8,344 nt of DNA, taken from Thermoanaerobaculales bacterium. Lineage in GTDB: Bacteria; Acidobacteriota; Thermoanaerobaculia; Thermoanaerobaculales; Sulfomarinibacteraceae. The notes below the pieces were generated by a model. That model did not search any database. It had not been told where the DNA came from and saw only the letters and a program-made list of their open reading frames with translations. This document shows positions 6,228 through 8,344 of this stretch, one piece after another. Made by a program: the position numbers and the translations under genes. The stretch is from assembly GCA_029938595.1 (NCBI GenBank), contig JAOZUP010000175.1, positions 1 to 8,344 on the forward strand, read 5' to 3'. Position 1 is the first letter of the stretch; each line of letters starts with the position of its first letter.

Positions 6228-7396
6228 GAATCCTCGTGCTCACAGACGACCAGGTGGGACCGCAGATGGCGGGTTCCGCCCTGCGAGCATGGGAGTTGGC
6301 TCGAGTGCTCATCGGCGCCGGCCACGATGTGGTTTTGGCCGGCGCGGATGGTTCGGCCCATCCTGAGGGCCACGGGCCCGAGATCGTTCGGAGACCACGC
6401 TGGCGCTGGGCCGAGGCCGTGGTCGCACCGGCATGGTGCCTGCCCCCGAGAGCCTTTCTCGGCAATCATCTCCTGTTGGTTGACGGCATTACTCCGCTAC
6501 TCGCCGAGCTCGATGCGAGCCCTTCCTCGGCAACCGTTGTCCGCCGTCGACGAACCGCAGCCTCCCGGCTGCCATTGGTTGCGGCTCGGGCGGATGCCAT
6601 TCTCGTCGGGGGCGATGAACAGGCCACGTGGTGGTCGGACCATCTGGCCGGACGGCCGGACGTTCCAGTTCTCCACGTTCCTTTTGGTATCCCAGACGCC
6701 GACCCCCCGGACGAGATCGGCCGGGTCGATGGCGTACCCGAGGGGTGGTCGATCGTCCTGTGGTGGGGCGGCGTGTGGCCCTGGCTCGACCTCGATACTC
6801 TCCTCGCCGCGCGTGCTCGTCTGGGTGCGGTCCGGGTCAGTGTGGTCGTGCCGACCGCCGGCCGACCCGGCACAGCCTTCGCCCCGTTTTCCACTGGCGA
6901 TTTGATGGCGGCGGCCCAGCGCCACGGCCTGCAATCGCCCCATGTGGTGCCACTCGAACGCTGGATCCCGTACGCCGACCGCCACCGAGTCCTCAACCGC
7001 AGTACGATTTTGGCCGTGCTTCATCGTTCCGGCGCCGAGGCCGAGCTGAGCTTCCGCACACGCGCCCTCGACGGGTTGTGGGCCGGAGTTCCGCTCCTCC
7101 TCAGCGAGGGTGGGGAGGTTGCTGAGATCGCCCATCGGGGCGGGTGGGGCGCGGTCGTGCCGCCCGGTAATGTCGACCTCGCATCGGCAGCCATGGATCT
7201 GCTGCTGGGCGAGCGCAGCCAAAGTCGATGCCGTGCCTCCCTTGCCGATCAACGGGATGGTTGGCGTTGGTCGGTGGTCGCGCAGCCCCTGGTGGAGGTC
7301 TTGCCGAGACTTCCCGCCACAACACGCTCGGGGCTGGCGCCGGCGGCACTCCGGGCCGCCTCCGTCTTGGCACGGCCATCGAAGGAGCTCGCGTGA
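6224..7396 (+). CDS. Divergent GT-B-like glycosyltransferase
   Basis: Predicted cytoplasmic glycosyltransferase of 390 residues. The start MRILVLTDDQVGPQMAGSAL (1-20) followed by RAWELARVLIGAGHDVVLAG (21-40) is a classic GT-B first strand, glycine loop and helix. The middle has ADAILVGGDEQATWW (123-137) and VLHVPFGIPD (149-158). The second Rossmann half begins with IVLWWGGVWPWLDLDTLLAA (177-196). The C-terminal donor motif is AELSFRTRALDGLWAGVPLLLSEGGEVAE (273-301). It resembles a GT4-related subgroup in which SFRTR-x2-D-x-LWAG replaces the usual E-G-F/G-x5-E motif. A canonical E-x7-E is not present; the nearest acidic residues are E274 and D283. The TTG start overlaps the previous TGA and has GGAGG 6 nt upstream; the longer frame from 6152 lacks this support. 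The TGA overlaps the next GTG. Glycosyltransferase class is likely; the substrate is unknown. Confidence 0.82.
   Translation: MRILVLTDDQVGPQMAGSALRAWELARVLIGAGHDVVLAGADGSAHPEGHGPEIVRRPRWRWAEAVVAPAWCLPPRAFLGNHLLLVDGITPLLAELDASPSSATVVRRRRTAASRLPLVAARADAILVGGDEQATWWSDHLAGRPDVPVLHVPFGIPDADPPDEIGRVDGVPEGWSIVLWWGGVWPWLDLDTLLAARARLGAVRVSVVVPTAGRPGTAFAPFSTGDLMAAAQRHGLQSPHVVPLERWIPYADRHRVLNRSTILAVLHRSGAEAELSFRTRALDGLWAGVPLLLSEGGEVAEIAHRGGWGAVVPPGNVDLASAAMDLLLGERSQSRCRASLADQRDGWRWSVVAQPLVEVLPRLPATTRSGLAPAALRAASVLARPSKELA
7382..7387 (+). promoter_or_regulatory. Ribosome binding site fixing the GTG start of the last GT2 gene
   Basis: AAGGAG with 5 nt to the GTG at 7393. It supports the GTGA-overlap start rather than the in-frame upstream start at 7228, which would lie deep inside the preceding gene. 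Confidence 0.75.
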
Positions 7397-8283
7397 CAAC
7401 TCCGGTCGACGCAGTGGTTGTGCGGTGGCGCGGCGGCGACGAGGTCAGCCGCTGTTTGAAATCTCTTCTCGATCTCGGGGGTCCGCACCTCGAGGGCGTA
7501 GTCCTGGTGGATTCTGGTTCGGGCGATGGCGGAGCCGAACGTCTGGCGGGCGAGTTTGCCGATGTCCGGGTCGTCGCCCTGGCCGAGAACCACGGATTCG
7601 CCCACGCCGCCGACCGCGGCGCCGCAGAGGGATGCGCGCCACTATTGCTCGTACTCAATCCCGACATCGAGATCACGCCTGGTGCGGTCAATTCTCTCGT
7701 ATCGCTGCTCGATGACCGGCCGCAGGCTGCAGGCGCGGTGCCACTCCTCGAGGACATGGCTGGCGCCTCACAACACCAATGGCAGCTACGAAACCTCCCC
7801 ACAGTCTTTGGGCTCGCTCTCGGCCTCCCCGGGAAACCGGCCTTCTCGGCACCACCAGCAACGCCGGTCGAGGTCGCACAGCCGGCCGCCGCCGCCTGGT
7901 TGGTGCGACGATCCGTGTGGGAAACCCTCGGTGGACTCGATCCGACCTTCGCGCCGGCCTGGTGGGAAGACGTCGACTTCTGTGCCCGTCTCAGAGAAGG
8001 CCTCGGCACCGCAGAGTTTCCGTGCGAAGGAGGATTCGTGGTCCAGCCGGCAGCTCACCTGCGCCACGTCGGCGGTTCGAGCGTTTCGGCGCTCGGCGAC
8101 GCCGCATTCCTCACGGCGTACTATCGCAACCTCCTCCACTATACGGCTCGTCACCACCCGGGCCGACTTGGTCGCATTCGCCGCACGCTGAGGCTCAGCC
8201 TCGCGGGCAGAGCGCTGCTGCGACCCGCGCGGCGTCAGGCGTACAAGGCGGCCATGGCAGCTACCACGCGTGATTGGGGGTAG
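7393..8283 (+). CDS. GT2-family glycosyltransferase, rhamnosyltransferase-like
   Basis: GT-A-fold transferase of 296 residues. It starts with VDAVVVRWRGGDEVSRCLKS (5-24), then VVLVDSGSGDGG (36-47), which supplies the first conserved Asp (D40). ENHGFAHAADRG (65-76) and LLLVLNPDIEITPGAV (84-99) carry the NPD form of the DXD motif. AAAWLVRRSVWETLGGLDPTF (166-186) and PAWWEDVDFCARLREG (188-203) contain the E192/D193 pair expected to hold the catalytic base. HLRHVGGSSVS (222-232) and YYRNLLHYTARHHP (243-256) complete a pattern typical of WbbL/rhamnosyltransferase-like GT2 enzymes. Oddity: the first motif reads VVVRWRGG where relatives usually have a V-x-Y-N-like segment. The GTG start overlaps the previous TGA. 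It is the last gene of the operon, followed by a heptamer array 14 bp after its TAG. The sugar donor is inferred only by resemblance. Confidence 0.9.
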   Translation: MTTPVDAVVVRWRGGDEVSRCLKSLLDLGGPHLEGVVLVDSGSGDGGAERLAGEFADVRVVALAENHGFAHAADRGAAEGCAPLLLVLNPDIEITPGAVNSLVSLLDDRPQAAGAVPLLEDMAGASQHQWQLRNLPTVFGLALGLPGKPAFSAPPATPVEVAQPAAAAWLVRRSVWETLGGLDPTFAPAWWEDVDFCARLREGLGTAEFPCEGGFVVQPAAHLRHVGGSSVSALGDAAFLTAYYRNLLHYTARHHPGRLGRIRRTLRLSLAGRALLRPARRQAYKAAMAATTRDWG

Positions 8284-8297
8284 TGGGTCGAATTCGG

Positions 8298-8325
8298 AAT
8301 TAGGAATTAGGAATTAGGAATGCCG
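8298..8325 (+). repeat. Heptamer tandem array TAGGAAT type, copy 2
   Basis: Three AATTAGG-type heptads ending in AATGCCG, an exact 28-bp reverse complement of 1461-1488. It lies 14 bp after the TAG of the last plus-strand gene, so relative to transcription it has the same orientation and position as copy 1 has to the minus-strand operon. Confidence 0.9.
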
Positions 8326-8334
8326 CACGGCCAT
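8320..8334 (+). terminator. Weak hairpin downstream of the plus-strand operon
   Basis: ATGCCGCACGGCCAT can fold into a short stem with one bulged C, directly after the heptamer array. No T-run follows before the window ends. Its position matches the hairpin beyond copy 1, but terminator activity is only a possibility. Confidence 0.25.
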
Positions 8335-8344
8335 CGCAGGAATT

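Noticed and set aside
6497..7399. Antisense open frame of 300 residues opposite the GT-B-like gene
   Set aside because: Low-complexity Arg/Gly/Pro-rich product with no motif; the opposite strand has a supported gene with ribosome binding site and coupled ends.
7101..8009. Antisense open frame of 302 residues opposite the last two plus-strand genes
   Set aside because: Ser/Pro/Arg-rich shadow spanning two real genes; no family features.

Overview
This is an 8.3 kb, GC-rich window that is almost entirely a cell-surface or exopolysaccharide assembly locus. It holds seven protein genes: six glycosyltransferases and one membrane polyprenyl-phosphate sugar-1-phosphate transferase. The high GC content, WcaJ-type initiating transferase, overlapping genes with GTG/TTG starts, and heptameric repeats between genes suggest a GC-rich, diderm-type environmental bacterium. 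Acidobacteriota or a related phylum is a guess from overall style; no taxonomic marker is present.

Layout. (1) Positions 3-1250 (+): GT4-family glycosyltransferase, probably continuing off the left edge. (2) 1251-1495: non-coding gap between convergent genes, holding a modular repeat region and a three-copy heptamer array (ATTCCTA). (3) 5109 down to 1496 (-): a tightly coupled three-gene operon in transcription order: GT4 transferase, WbaZ-like GT4 transferase, polyprenyl glycosylphosphotransferase. (4) 5110-5306: divergent control region with two facing arrays of another heptamer (AGTTGAG / CTTAACT type) and two -10-like hexamers placed so close to the ATG codons that both first genes may be translated from leaderless mRNAs. 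(5) 5307-8283 (+): a second coupled three-gene operon: GT2 transferase, a divergent GT-B-like transferase, and a rhamnosyltransferase-like GT2 enzyme. (6) 8284-8344: a short tail with a second copy of the ATTCCTA-type heptamer array.

Likely joint role: the glycosylphosphotransferase would place the first sugar-1-phosphate on undecaprenyl phosphate in the inner membrane. The cytoplasmic GT4 and GT2 enzymes would add further sugars to build a repeat unit. No flippase, polymerase, chain-length regulator, export gene or nucleotide-sugar synthesis gene is visible, so the window is an interior part of a larger locus.

The most notable features are not in the proteins. A perfect 28-bp match between 1461-1488 and 8298-8325 lies in inverted genomic orientation, yet in the same transcript-sense orientation just after the last stop codon of each operon, and each copy is followed by a small GC-rich hairpin. 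Together with the heptad arrays in the shared promoter region, this gives a symmetrical repeat architecture around a divergent glycan gene block.
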